Positions 37,726 to 49,787 of a stretch of 64,000 bases of DNA are shown piece by piece. The DNA is taken from contig CM043953.1 of assembly GCA_014529385.2 (NCBI GenBank), positions 96,041,342 to 96,105,341 of the forward strand, given 5' to 3'. Made by a program: the position numbers and the translations under genes. Source of the DNA: Adiantum capillus-veneris. Its lineage: Eukaryota > Streptophyta > Polypodiopsida > Polypodiales > Pteridaceae. The first letter of the stretch is position 1. Each line of letters opens with the position of its first letter. The notes beneath the pieces were generated by a model. That model was not told the origin of the DNA, searched no databases, and saw only the letters and a list, made by a program, of their open reading frames with translations.

Positions 37726-38114
37726 ACAAGGTTTCTCTTTTCTTGCTCAAGAAGGGAGGTCCTCAAGCTAGCCATAAATGGTTGGTATTATTAATTGCCT
37801 GTGAGTAAGTAGAATAGATATTTTTCAGCCTTGCAGTGCGCCTGCCTTCATGCAGTTAACGGGGCATCACCGTCGAGAGCTATGGTCTTAATAGTGGAGT
37901 CCTACAGGGCTTGCCTACGGCTTAACCACTATTGAGCTATTAGAAGCTTGACAAGAGCCGGTGCTGTTTTGGTGTTGAAAGACCCTGTCTTCTGTTCCTT
38001 GCAATTAATGGTATTCGAGCCACGGGTATAGTAGCTTGAGTGCTTTTTCTAAAGGGGTAAAGAGGAGTAGCAACTAGGGCTTGAAGTGCCAAAGTACACC
38101 TAAAAGTTGTTAGA

Positions 38115-40083
38115 ATGGCTGACAATAATAAAGAGACTGAAATTAATGTTGATAACTTTGATTTTGGTAATGAGCAAGATACTAATGATGCTCCGATGCT
38201 TGTTAACTATCTTGTTTCTAGGCTTCAACAAGCCATGGGAAATCCATCTCTCTAAAGTGAAGTGCAACGGAAGCTCCGTGCTCACGGGATTCTCCAAGCT
38301 CATCACCATGATGACTGAACACCTACGAAGCCTCCTTGTGAGACTCCCAAAAGAGGTCTCTCTCCGATTCGGGAAGAAGAAGAGAATCCATATGAAGGGC
38401 TCAAGAATTTAGTTCTTGATGATGCATCTCCTTCCCAAAGGAGAACTCAAGAGCCTCCACTCAAGGAACGAGAAAGAAGTGAGTCTCCTGCCACCTCGGC
38501 GGAGATGGCTCCACGAAGACGGCGGGCTAAACTCTCTCCAACACCACCAAAGCGGAGAAGACCATCGCACCCTTCTCCACACCATAATTCAAAGAGGGAT
38601 GATAAAAATCAAGAGAAGAAAAAGGCAAGAAAGAGGACATCCTCTTCTCCATCTTCTTCATCCTTTTCCTCTTATGAAAGTGATGGTGAAGACAACGAAG
38701 ATCAAGAAAAGAAAAAGGCGAGAAAGAGGTCACCCTCTTCTCCACCTTCTTCAAATTCTTCACTCTCTGAAGAAAGTGATGGTGCAACCTTTGAACCATC
38801 AAAAAGACGAGGCCATAGGAAATCCTATGCCACATGGAAGAGGGCGTCCAAGCTGAAGAAATTCAAAGAGGGAGGGAAGAGTATCTCTTTCCTTACCTAT
38901 GATGGTACCTTTGGTGCTATGGACAAAGTCTTGGCCTTTATCCAGCAATTTGATGCGGCGTTTGGAGATGAGGGCTTCACGGAGTCTTCTAAGCTACGCC
39001 ATGTAGCTATGCACTTTCAAAAGTCCGCTAGGCAATGGTGGTCTAGCCTACGAGCCAACAATGAAGCTCCAAGAACATGGAAAGCTTTAAGAGCTTCCAT
39101 TATGAAGCAGTTTTTGGCCACCGATGCCAAAGACAAAGTACTCACCGAATGGCGAAGCTTAAAGCTCTCTCCCTATGAATCCATCCACAAATATGTAGAC
39201 AAGTTTTGGGACTTACAACTCAAAGGCACAATTTTGTGCGGGCTTAACCGAAGAAATGTCGGAGTATGTCAACTCCCAAAGGCCATGTACCATATCGACG
39301 GTAATACACCATACTATGGTGGCCTCTCTAATCAATTTCTAAATGGGGGCTAAAAGAAATTATAAGCCCACGGAAAACAAGGGTTCCAACGAGCCTAAGG
39401 GGAAGGACAATGTCCAAAAGTCTCCTAAGGGCAACTCCAACAAAGCTAAAGAGAAGGGAGTTTACAAAGGTAAAAACAAACTCTCTCCTGAAGAGCTTGA
39501 GCGTTATCGCAAGGATAACCGGTGTTTCAAGTGCAGCGAACAAGGGCATGTGTACCGCACTTGTCCCCAAAAGAACAATCGCCAAGATCCTTCTAGAGCT
39601 TCCTTGGTTGAAATCCAAGAGGAGGAGACTCACCAAACTCACCACAAAGGATCTCCTCTTTGCCATGCTTGGGGAAAGGTAAGAGAACATGATGCTTTTA
39701 TTCTCTTTGACCTTGGTTCTACTCACAATTTTATATCTATAGAGTTGGCCACCAAGCTAGGCATACAAACCTATGAGATGGGAGATTTCCTACCCGCAGA
39801 CAGTGCTTTCAAGGAGCAAGAAGCTTTAGTCACTCCCTTAATCAGGAAATTGAGGCTTCATGTTCAAAGCTATGTGGACAAAAAGGACTTCTTTATCTCT
39901 CCTCTCAAGCATGAGGATGCAATCCTAGGGGCACCATGGTTTGACCGCCTGACTGCCAATGTTAAATTTCCAAAAAGGATAATCTCCTTTAAGTTCAGGG
40001 AAAAAGACATGTATATAGATGCTAAGGAAATGGGTAACACTATCCCCATTGTACATACACCAGCTTTCAACAAGTCAATATAG
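38115..40083 (+). pseudogene. gag: Element A gag and protease region, interrupted
   Basis: The frame starts MADNNKETEINVDNFDF like element B's gag. It has TAA at 38253-38255 and TGA at 38316-38318, then a long Arg/Ser-rich stretch and the gag core (SISFLTYDGTFGAMDKV, RQWWSSL). A deletion of about 13 codons with frameshift occurs near 39230 relative to B. The zinc knuckle CFKCSEQGHVYRTCP and protease AFILFDLGSTHNFISIELA follow, where the usual D-T/S-G is D-L-G. The part ends at a TAG (40081-40083). Confidence 0.88.
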
Positions 40084-40095
40084 AGCTCTATTTCG

Positions 40096-42978
40096 GTGTA
40101 CATGATTTTTGTTAAAGATTCTCAAAATGAACCTAATGCTTTAGCAAAAGAAAATAAAAGCAACCAAAAGGAATTAGAGTTATCCAATTTTCTCAAGGGG
40201 TTTCAAGATGTTTTTATTGACGACATCCCTTGTGAGCTACCTCCTAAACGAGGTAATGATGACCATGCAATTGAACTTCTTCTAGGAAGTTCACCACCTA
40301 ACAAACCTCCTTATAGAGTTTATCAAGATCAACAAGAGGAGATTACACGGCAAGTGCATGAGTTAGTTGAGAAGGGCATGGTTAGGGCTAGCTCATCTCC
40401 ATTTTGTTCACCTGTGCTATTAGTGCAAAAGAAAGATGGCACATATCATCTGTGTGTCGACTATAGAGCACTAAATAGGATCACTATCAAGAATAGGTTT
40501 CCCGTTCCACCGGTAGAAGACCTATTTGATAAGCTACAAGGATCGACCTACTTCAGTAGGATTGACCTAAAAAGTGGCTATCATCAAATAAGGATAGTTG
40601 ATCAAGACACTGTAAAGACCGCATTTCGCACCACATTTGGTCTTTACGAATACATTGTCATGCCTTTTGGCTTGACCAATGCACCAGCCACATTCAACCG
40701 CTTGATGGAGAAGCTGTTCAGGCCTCATCGAACCTTCAATGGAGTGTTCTTTGATAATATTATCATCTACTCTAATTCATTAGACGAACACAAGCAACAC
40801 CTCCAGGTAATATTTTAAGTTTTAAGAGAGTTATGTTAATCGAAAGAAAAGTGAATTTTTCTTGCAAGAGATTCAGTATTCAGGTCACATTATCTCTCAA
40901 GATGGCATCCAAATGGATCCATCAAAGTTAGAGTTAATAAAAGGATGGCCTAAACCAAAGAATCTTCATGAACTAAGAAGCTTTATAGGTATGTGTGCAT
41001 ACTATAGATGCTTCATAGAAAAGTTCTCACAAATTGCGGGACCATTACATGACCTAACAAAGAAAAGCGTTAGGTATACATGGTTTGCTAAGGAGAACAA
41101 TGCTTTCGAAAAGCATAAAGAAAAGCTTATCTCTCAACCTGTGCTTACACTACCGGATCTCTCAAAACCATTTGAGGTCCAATGTGATGCTTGTGGTGAT
41201 TGCCTTGGGGCTGTTTTTCTCCAAGAAGGGCACGCCATAGGCTATGAGAGTCGAAGACTCGACCCTGTTGACCAAGCTCTAGGCATATATGAAAAGGAAC
41301 TCCTTGTAGTTCTACATGCCTTAGACTCATGGAAGCACTATTTATTGGGGACTCCTTTCATTCTGCGAACGGATCACCAAAGTCTTATGTACTTCATGAT
41401 GCAGACCAAGCTCTCCAATAAACAAATGAGGTGGGCAAATTTCCTTTCGCAATTTCATTTTCATATTGCTCACATTGCTGGAAAGCATAACCAAGTAGTT
41501 GATGCACTCTCAAGACGACCCAGAGTGAATGCGGTTTCCATAGCAACTCACAATGATCTAACTTCAATGATAGATGAGTATGCTATTGATCCCAATTTTA
41601 GAGATGTGATTTCAGCCCTTGCATTAGGGAAGAAACAAGAACCATTTACTTTACAGGATGGTTATCTTCTCTATGGCAATAGACTATGTGTTACTAACTC
41701 ACTACGTGAGAAAGTAATGTATGAATCTCATGCTCCACCTTATGCGGGCCATAGAGGGATTCAGTCTACCTTAAAGGGAATTGAAACATATTTCTATTGG
41801 CCTACCATGAAAGTGAACATACAAGAGTATGTCTCTAAATGTGTGGTATGCCAAAAGACAAAATTTGATAGAGGGAAGCAACTTGGATTGCATCAACCCT
41901 TGCCAATCCGTAATTCACCATGGGAGAGCATATCCATGGATTTTATCTTTGGATTGCCTAAGTCTATCCATGGGAATACGGGAATATGGACCATAGTAGA
42001 CAGGTTCAGTAAACAAGATCATTTTATACCTGTCAAAAAGACTATCAAAGCCCATCAAATGGCAACCCTCTTCATTTCACAAATTTTCAATTACCATGGC
42101 TTGCCAATGTCCATAGTGTCGGATAGAGATCCTAGAATTACCATTAATTTCTGGAAGGGTCTCTTTGAGAATTTAGGTAGAAGGCTAAACTTCTCTTCGG
42201 CCTATCATCCACAAACGGATGGCCAAAGTGAAATAGCTAACCTAACCATTGTCGATGTACTAAAAGCCTATGTAACGGAAGTAGATCAAAGATCCCAATG
42301 GGAGAAGTACTTACCCTTAGTGGAGTATGCTTACAATAACACTGTACATACTTCCACGAGAAAAGCACCTTTCAAGGTAATTGAGGGGAGATAAAAAAGT
42401 CCCTTGATACTTAAGGCACATGGGAAGATCTTCACTGCAGATGAGTATAGCCGAGACGTACAAGAATCTTTTGAAAAGATTAAGGATGCTATCTCTATCT
42501 CACAGCAAAGGCAAAAGGCTGCTGCTGACAAGCACAGAAGATCCCAAGCCTTTAAAGAAAATGACTGGGTCTTATTAAAGTTTCCCAAGGCTCGATTAAG
42601 GCACACGATGGGAAAGAATCCTACGGGCTACCAAAAGTACTATGCTAAACTAGCAAAAAGGTACTATGGTCCCTTCCAGATTCTTAGGCCAATCAATGAG
42701 ATGGCCTATCAACTCAAGTTGCCCAATCATTGGCTCATACACAATGCTTTCCATGTGAGCCTATTAAAGCCCCACCGGAGATCGAGGACCAAGAGGAGGT
42801 GCTGCAGCCCGAGTCCATTCTCCGACATGAAGACAATGTATTAAGAGGCGGTAAGACTATCCGGCGATATCTTATTAAGTTTAAGAATTATCCTTTTGAA
42901 GATGCTAGATGGATGCAAGACATACAATTAAAAGATAACCTAAACCTTGTCAATGCTTACAATGCTTCCCAAGATTAA
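40096..42978 (+). pseudogene. pol: Element A pol: RT, RNase H, integrase, chromodomain
   Basis: RT: VRASSSPFCSPVLLVQKKDG, YFSRIDLKSGYHQIR and FGLTNAPATFNRLM are intact, but the catalytic box reads FFDN (Asn codon 40756-40758) instead of F/Y-x-D-D. A stop and frameshift follow at about 40816-40860. RNase H: VQCDACGDCLGAVFLQ, YEKELLVVLHAL, LRTDHQSL. Integrase: an H-H-C-C finger ending CVVCQ, catalytic D in SMDFIFGLP, D in SDRDPRI, and E in HPQTDGQSE. TAA lies at 42392-42394. A frameshift near 42768 leads to a C-terminal chromodomain-like segment (RRYLIKFKNYPFEDARW, up to 42978). Chromodomains direct integration to particular chromatin. The copy cannot be autonomous. Confidence 0.92.
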
Positions 42979-43333
42979 GAAAATGTACAAAATGTTAAAA
43001 ATGAACAAAGTTTTTGTCTTATAAGACTCTCTTTTTCTTTATTGTGCACAAAAATTAAGTAGTATGCATGCTTAGATCAAGTTTGCGGAGACGACATCTC
43101 CCAAACACCAAGTCGAGCTTGTCACTCTACTATGGAAGATGGATAGGACTAATGTGCAGACATGCTTGCGGCAGCCTTAGGCTCTCAAGTGCCAAATGGA
43201 CTAGTCATCCATTGTGGAATGATGTCGTAGGGTAACATATGGATCCTCTACCCGCTAAGAAAAGGACTCATGAATATGCTTTATCTTCTCTACACCATAC
43301 TCGAGGACGACTATGATTTCAAGAGAGAGGTAA

Positions 43334-44924
43334 TGTCATAATAATAAATATCTAGTAATGTCATAATAATAAATATCTAATTCTCCTAAATGATTTTCTC
43401 ATGTTAAACTCATCATTTAATATGGGGAAGTGCTAGGGGAGAAAAAGCTAGAATATTGGATAAGCTAGCAGACCGGCCACTGTAGGGATCCAAAGGAGGG
43501 AAAATAGGGATCCAAAGGGGGGGCCATCTGCAAAAGAGCCATGTGCAACAATGGGCTAAACATACCCTAAGGTTCAATTAAGAATTCCAAAATGCTAAGG
43601 TTCCAAAATTCAAAGGTTGTGTCCAAAGGCCAACCTTAAGGGAATTGAATGCTTTGTGTGTGTACACAAAAGTCTTTACAAATCCCTACATAGGAGGGGG
43701 CGAGCCTTGGGAGTAGGGGATGAGAGAGAAAGTCACACACACACACAAGCTCCCTTTACACAAAGGGAATGAGGGACACATGTCAGCTCCCTAGCCCAGA
43801 TGCCCACAAGGTGTACCCAATTCCTATTGGATGGCCTTGGAGGTGGACCAATGAGAATTAGGCTAGAGTAAATCTAGTTTAATTAATTTAAAAACACTTA
43901 ATAAAAGAACCAATGAGAATTAAGTCCTCTAGAAGACTATTGGACAGTCTCCCAAGGGGTCCAATGAGCATTCAGCAGCCCAATGGCTTACCTGATTCCT
44001 ATTGGTCAGGAGGCAAAGGGGTCCAATGAGAGTTTAGTTGAATTATTAAATTACCTTAAGCTCTCAGAAAATGGGAAAGGGGGACACATGTCAGAAGGCT
44101 ATCACTTATACTGCTTAATTGTCATTGGCTAGCTCTAGGGAGGACCAATGGGAGGATAGCAAGAGCAAATAGCAAGGGGGCTCGCCCAAGAGAGAGAGGG
44201 GGCTGATTTTTGCAAGGCATTATCACACACACACTCACACAATCTCATGTGTGAAGTAAAGAAGACTCACTCTCCTTCTCAAGATTTAATGGAAAGCTTA
44301 CCACCTACTCCAATCTTGTGAGAAGGGAGACCTACACCAACAACTCTTGGCTTTGTGATGAAAATCCAACCAAGAGCCAAGCTTCAATGCATGCTCATCT
44401 CCTCTACCATGCTAATTACTAAGCTAAGCTATGCTAATATGAGTGATTATGTGAGGAGATGTACATCTTTCTCGTAAGATACTCCTTCTTCCTCTCAATC
44501 TACTCTCATACCCTGCTAGCTCTCACCATCTTCGAACGTGTGTGAGGTCTTGGGTCTGAGTCCGGGGTCTAAGACCGGGGATAATTGATGTTGTGTTTGC
44601 TAAGTGTTTTGCTTAGTGCATGAAGCTTTCATCTTCATTGCACTAGCTAGTCTTGAAGGAACACAAAGAATTGTATTGTACAATGTCTCTCTTGATGGGA
44701 GAAACCATAATACAAAGCCTTTTGGAGGGTTGACCGGCTCCATGAAAATACGGTCCTCAACTGTTGTCAATAGCTTAATTTCTCTCTCGTTTGAAAGTAT
44801 TGTTCATGCTATCTAACTAGGTGTTATGCTTTTTGGTGCTCTCTCCACCCAAGCACTCTTGTAATTCTCATTAGGAATCAATTCTAATGAAATGCCCACT
44901 ATGTTCATGCTAATTTCCGCTACA
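43334..44924 (+). repeat. Element A, 3' LTR
   Basis: Colinear with 36183-37712. It starts after the purine tract with a short duplicated TGTCATAATAATAAATATC segment and ends GCTACA. 42979-43333 is internal non-coding DNA between pol and the LTR. Confidence 0.88.
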
Positions 44925-45188
44925 CACAAGTTTCATTGAATGAAATGCATATCTATTATAAATTTCAAGTTATGTTGTCTTTAAAAATCACGAAACATGT
45001 TAACATTGTAGCATAGATGGAACCTGTGGAAACAAAGGAGTTAACAACAAAGATCAGAACTCTCACCTGCGTTCAAAGACTATTTTTAAAACTTCTAATC
45101 TATGAATTTTTGACAAATAATATACGTTCTTTTCCTATTCAATCCGTAAATTCTTCTCCCAATTCCATTTTACAATACCCTTCTATAT

Positions 45189-45362
45189 GTGACTATCACG
45201 TGAGTGCACCATAAGAGGTTATTAAATTTCATTTTTTCTCACATATATATGTGCCTTGACCACCCGGGGGGGGGGGGGGGGGGGGGGGGGGTCACTTAAT
45301 AATGAAGTGACTATCACGTGAGTGCAGTAGAAGGGGTTATTAAATTGCATTTTTTCTCACAT
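45189..45362. repeat. Direct repeat flanking a 26-base poly-G run
   Basis: The segment GTGACTATCACGTGAGTGCA followed by a TTATTAAATTTCATTTTTTCTCACAT-like stretch occurs at about 45189 and 45307. Between the copies is an uninterrupted run of 26 G (45266-45291). No gene is recognised in 44925-45650. Confidence 0.85.
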
Positions 45363-45653
45363 TTTCACATAAGAAGGGTACCATTGGGAGAAAAATTTAC
45401 ACATTGAATAGGAAAAGGTTGTATTTTATTTGTAAAACATTCACAGATAAGGAGTTTTAAAAATACTCCTTGAACCCATGCGATATACATAATTTATACA
45501 TAGTGACCCCCCCCAAGCCTGTCCACGGAGGAGATCACGTCTACATTGGAGAGTGAGACATGCAGAGAGCGGTTCTTTGAGAGCATAATTGAAGTAGTTT
45601 GGACACACTTCTCTGCTTACAATACGAAGGCTATCCATAGGATGATGGATAGT

Positions 45654-45860
45654 CACTACAACATAACCCAAAGTTAGCGACGTCCTATATATCGACGCGC
45701 GTACCTTTCCACGCGGATATTGACGTTCTTTTACCCCATCGATATACGTGTCAAAAAGTGCGTCGATATGCGGGTGGCAATACGCGTCGCAAGGTATGAT
45801 TTTCAACGCGTATATCGACGGGCATTACCACGCGTATATCGACTCACTTTTCAACGCTAA
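45654..45860 (+). mobile_element. Second CACTA-like terminus with its own subterminal repeats
   Basis: CACTACAACA at 45654 is followed by a cluster of TATCGACG / CGCGTATATCGACG motifs (about 45690-45845) in both orientations, a different motif from the 18957 element. The opposite end is not seen; the element is probably truncated, with (GA)n starting by 46028. Confidence 0.55.
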
Positions 45861-46025
45861 AAAATTGGGGAAAAAAAAGGGAAACCCGCACGCAGGGGCC
45901 ATTTTCGCCTTCAACGTGCGCGCTCAGATCTTGGCTAAAACCTGCTACGCAGGTATTACGGCACTCTTCCCCCCCCCCAACCCCTCTCTCTCTCTCTACA
46001 TCATGTGTGTGTGTAGGAAAGAGAT

Positions 46026-46249
<224 letters not shown>

Positions 46250-47205
46250 TGTTGGAGGGGGAGACTCACACACCCATGAAGTGCATGCAAACACGACCTA
46301 GATCAACATAATGTCAATCGAGGACACAGATGACACGATAGGCACACGGAGGAAATCTCTTAAGCTTGTCAGGCTGAGACCATCCTACACATACAAAACT
46401 CTGGAAGGCCAACTAAACCACAATCAAGAACCTCACTGCCCTCAGCTACACCACCTAGCCACATACACACATACGGAAGGTAACTCACCTAATCATGCCA
46501 GATTCATACGAAACTTAAGGAACACCATCCCCTGACTAGGATACACCTGTCCCTAAGCTTCTACACTCAAAACCCTCACTCTAAACCCATCTGCGGAAAA
46601 CACGTAGGATGACAGAGCTGAATTTTGAAAGTGCTCGAAGATGAAATTTATGAGTACCTATGCGTATCTTATGTTGCCACGATTCTATAGACTACTAGCA
46701 TGCAGAAAACAGACATCGATTGATACACTTACGGCCACAAATAGCTCGTAGATGCATCGGCGTGTGCGCTTCGTCTCGCGTGGAATGCTTGGTGTTGTCG
46801 CATAGCTCTCCTCAAGCCTACAACAATGGTGCAGTCGGATCTCCAATGTGTTGAGCGAGCCGGGCGTAGCGAGAGGATGAAGCTCAGGTTCACTCTCTTT
46901 CTCTCTCACACACAGTAGACGGCAGCGCTAAGTTTTGATTATGAATAAAGTCGCCTTTACAAAATGACCTAGGTACCTTATATACTAAGGCTACCTTAGG
47001 TTTAACCAAAAATGGGGTTGAAAGGGTCAAATGGCTTTGTATTTACAATCTGGAAGTGCCATTGCACCCCGGCTTCTGAAACTAGAATAACTACTCATTA
47101 CAAATGATGTTTATAGCCATAATCTGCAGCATTTCATAACTCGCAAAAGATAAGACTTTGGCACGAAACTTGAGTTATTTTGTGTTGTTGACCCGGCGGT
47201 GAACA
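46250..47205 (-). repeat. Element D, 3' LTR
   Basis: 956 bp, closely matching 56110-56998 but with ~70 bp of extra sequence in two blocks. It contains a half-palindrome ACGTAGGATGACA near 46600. Confidence 0.9.
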
Positions 47206-48929
47206 CACCCCTCTTCCGTGGTCATGTCGTCCCCGATATGACCTGATTGTCGATGGCGATGTGGTCTTTGCTATCGTTTTGGCTTCATCTGTTGCACTGC
47301 TTGTAACTTTGTCTAACCACAACAAGAACTATGATCCATTAGAGCGGACATCTATCATCATAACCATTCATCTTTTGAGATCCTCTAATTACTTTTATGT
47401 CTGCTCCTCTTCATTGGGGACTTCTTTGTTCCTGTGCAATTATGTTGTTAGTGTTGTCTGCATTGTAGGCCATTCTTCGACTCGCCATTGAGGAGAAGTA
47501 TGCTATGATCTGAAATTGGTGCTCCAATTCATTTGTCAATTGATTTGAGTAGCATTTCCTTATTGTTGATATAGAAGGAATATGTACAAGAGGATGGTGA
47601 TAGGTGTATTTAGATTAGGGTCTAAAACCTGGATGTCCAAAGGGAAAAAAACCTGGTGGGAAAAAAAATGCCTTTGGTATACGCTCTTATTGGAGTTGAG
47701 CAGTTGAACGTGAAGTACATGTTCATGAAAGGTGAGTGCTTGGGTGAAACACGGAAAGAGTGCCTCATGCAAGTGCCAATTATGGGACACTCTATATGCA
47801 TATGACAAATTTGTCAACAAAAGCATGCAATGTGAAAGAAGGAGATGATGGGTGTTTCGAGGAATAAATGTAGCACATGTGACATCAAAATATGTCTCAA
47901 TAGCTTCCACCTTTCCAAGAAGGGTTTTCGATGTAGAAGTTTATCCACTCGTATCTCACTGTGCTCAGTACGTGAGTGTCTTTTGGACCTTCTCCTTCAC
48001 TTCACCAGACTTAAGTACTTAGAATTCAACTCTTTTGCTCACCTATACCAGCATGAGCGACACAACGTAAATATGCTCAACTCTTCCAGCTTGAGCAGTA
48101 CCTAGAATAGCTAAGACGCTTAGAGTGACAAAGAATATTACTTGAAGCTTTGGGACTAACACCTCACTCATTTTGTGGGTTAGCTACTCGACTCTGACTT
48201 GTATGACTTGTCGCTTGCATGTTGACACTGCTTTGTGACAAGTTCTTTGGCTGTTGTAGTGGCTGCTGAGACATACTTCGTGAGGTTTCATCGTTTTCAT
48301 GTACCTTCTTCTCTTTGTAGTGCTCGGGCCTCTCATCAATCTTTTCTTCATGTGGATTATGGATTTTTTTTTTCTTAATAATAAACAAAGAAAATCTTAA
48401 AACAACTCAACAAAAGAAAAATAATTCAAATAGAAATCTAAATGCTATGTACACTATACACATGTCCCTAGGGGCTCATATATGGATTTTGTCCCCATAC
48501 TCCTCTATAACACTACTATGAGGGAATATACTCTAAATTTTGTCAAATACTTATCACAATAAAACACAAAAATTTAATGCATCTCACAAAACATTGACCT
48601 CTAATAGTCATAATGTTAGGTCCGCATTCAGAATGCCTCCCCCCTTCCTATTTGGAGTCATCCTTTACAACAGGGTATCGCAAAGGGTATGTGTTGTGCT
48701 TAGGCAATTAAAAGTTGTGCCTACGCAGGCCTTGTATTGTTGCTTGATTGAAGCGACTTGCTCTCTTCTAACTGTATTGTAATCGTAGGAAGAATTGTAA
48801 GAATTCAAGCGGCGATGCACTAACAACAGTTTTTTTGTTCTTCTTTGGGACCCATTTCTTTGCGATTATTGGCTGTTTTGTTGCTGGCTCTCGTTTGGGA
48901 ACCCATACTTGCCCGTGCTTTGTTTGTGT
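47206..48929. other. Element D 3' non-coding region
   Basis: About 1.7 kb between the 3' LTR and the W-P-K repeat frame. Both strands lack any frame I recognise; short plus-strand frames near 47840-48105 show no family features. Confidence 0.5.
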
Positions 48930-49592
48930 TTAAAGAGACTTCTTTGGGATCCACCTTTTTGTTGTGTGAGTTGACAGTGGTCTTTGCTTCAACCCTTGTA
49001 CGCTTGATTGGGGACGGGATTTAGGCTTTGAAAGTTGATAATGTGGTTGTTTTGGAATCCAAATGAATTCCTGACTTTTTTGTGCTTGAATCAACTTCTT
49101 TGGAGCCCAAATCTGAGTTGTGAAAGCTTGCGACTTTGTGATATTCTTACCCGTTCGTGCACGCTTTCCTTGTTTTTTTTTTGGTGTTGGATCTTGTGGC
49201 TTGTCATTAGAGATCTTTGCCTTCTTGATCCATATCTGTTTTTGGACGATCTGGCTTTTTGGTATCCAGATTTGTCGAGCTTTTTGGCTTTGACTTGTTG
49301 TCCTGTTCTTTTGACCTGTCATGGTTGTTGTTGAAGGGGTTGGTGATAGTGATGGCGTGAGTTGATGATAGGGGATGTCGTAAGATTCATCACTATCGCT
49401 ACTATCCTCAGCAAGGTTGACTTCTTGTACTTTCCCTTGATTTTTTGGATGGTAGTGGAAAGTTACTGTCTGTTTTCTCGTGGGTGGTATTTTCTTGGAG
49501 GACTTTTCTTGCCCATTGATTAGAGCATTGTTAGCTTGTTGCTCTGGTCGTATTCCTCCTAGCTGAGTCTTTGCATCCTTATTAGGAGCCAT
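48930..49592 (-). CDS. Element D extra ORF with W-(I/A)-P-K repeats
   Basis: A 220-codon frame starts MAPNKDAKTQLGGIRPEQQ. It contains an acidic patch (AEDSSDSDESYDIP) and is strongly basic overall. Five units of the type (I/R)W(I/A)(P/K)K recur (RQIWIPKSQ, KQIWIKKAK, TQIWAPKKL, EFIWIPKQP, KRWIPKKSL), spaced about 10 to 40 residues. It is composed mainly of Lys, Gln, Ser and Thr. The regular Trp-Pro-Lys motif suggests a repetitive RNA-, DNA- or protein-binding tail. It follows the protease frame on the same strand, where polymerase would normally begin. No known domain is recognised. Confidence 0.6.
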   Translation of the reverse strand: MAPNKDAKTQLGGIRPEQQANNALINGQEKSSKKIPPTRKQTVTFHYHPKNQGKVQEVNLAEDSSDSDESYDIPYHQLTPSLSPTPSTTTMTGQKNRTTSQSQKARQIWIPKSQIVQKQIWIKKAKISNDKPQDPTPKKKQGKRARTGKNITKSQAFTTQIWAPKKLIQAQKSQEFIWIPKQPHYQLSKPKSRPQSSVQGLKQRPLSTHTTKRWIPKKSL

Positions 49593-49787
49593 GTATGAGG
49601 ATGCTTGTGGTGGCTATGTCTTTACGGAGGACTTTGGAATCCACTTTTGATGCACTTTATTCGTGTAGTGATGACATTGATTCCTGGGTCATTGATCTTC
49701 TTGAAGCTCGAAGTGTTCTACAGAGTCATAGAACTCGTCGTCTTCTTCATCTTTTGATTCTCCACATTTCTTTGTTTGCTCCTTATG

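Larger units (their letters stand above)
36183..44924 (+). mobile_element. Element A: full-length but mutated Ty3/gypsy chromovirus-type retrotransposon
   Basis: LTRs lie at 36183-37712 and about 43334-44924. A tRNA-Met primer binding site is at 37714-37725, gag-pol is at 38115-42978, and a purine-rich tract (AAGAGAGAGG, 43321-43330) precedes the right LTR. Domain order gag, CCHC, protease, RT, RNase H, integrase and chromodomain places it in Ty3/gypsy. A candidate target duplication TTTCA (36178-36182 and 44931-44935) is six bases off the predicted right end, so the exact right border is uncertain. The first 25 bp of the right LTR are duplicated (43334 and 43359). Confidence 0.93.

Noticed and set aside
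47845-48105. Possible captured gene on the plus strand in element D's 3' region
   Set aside because: The short frame shows no domain or splice pattern and is interrupted. Nothing supports a gene.
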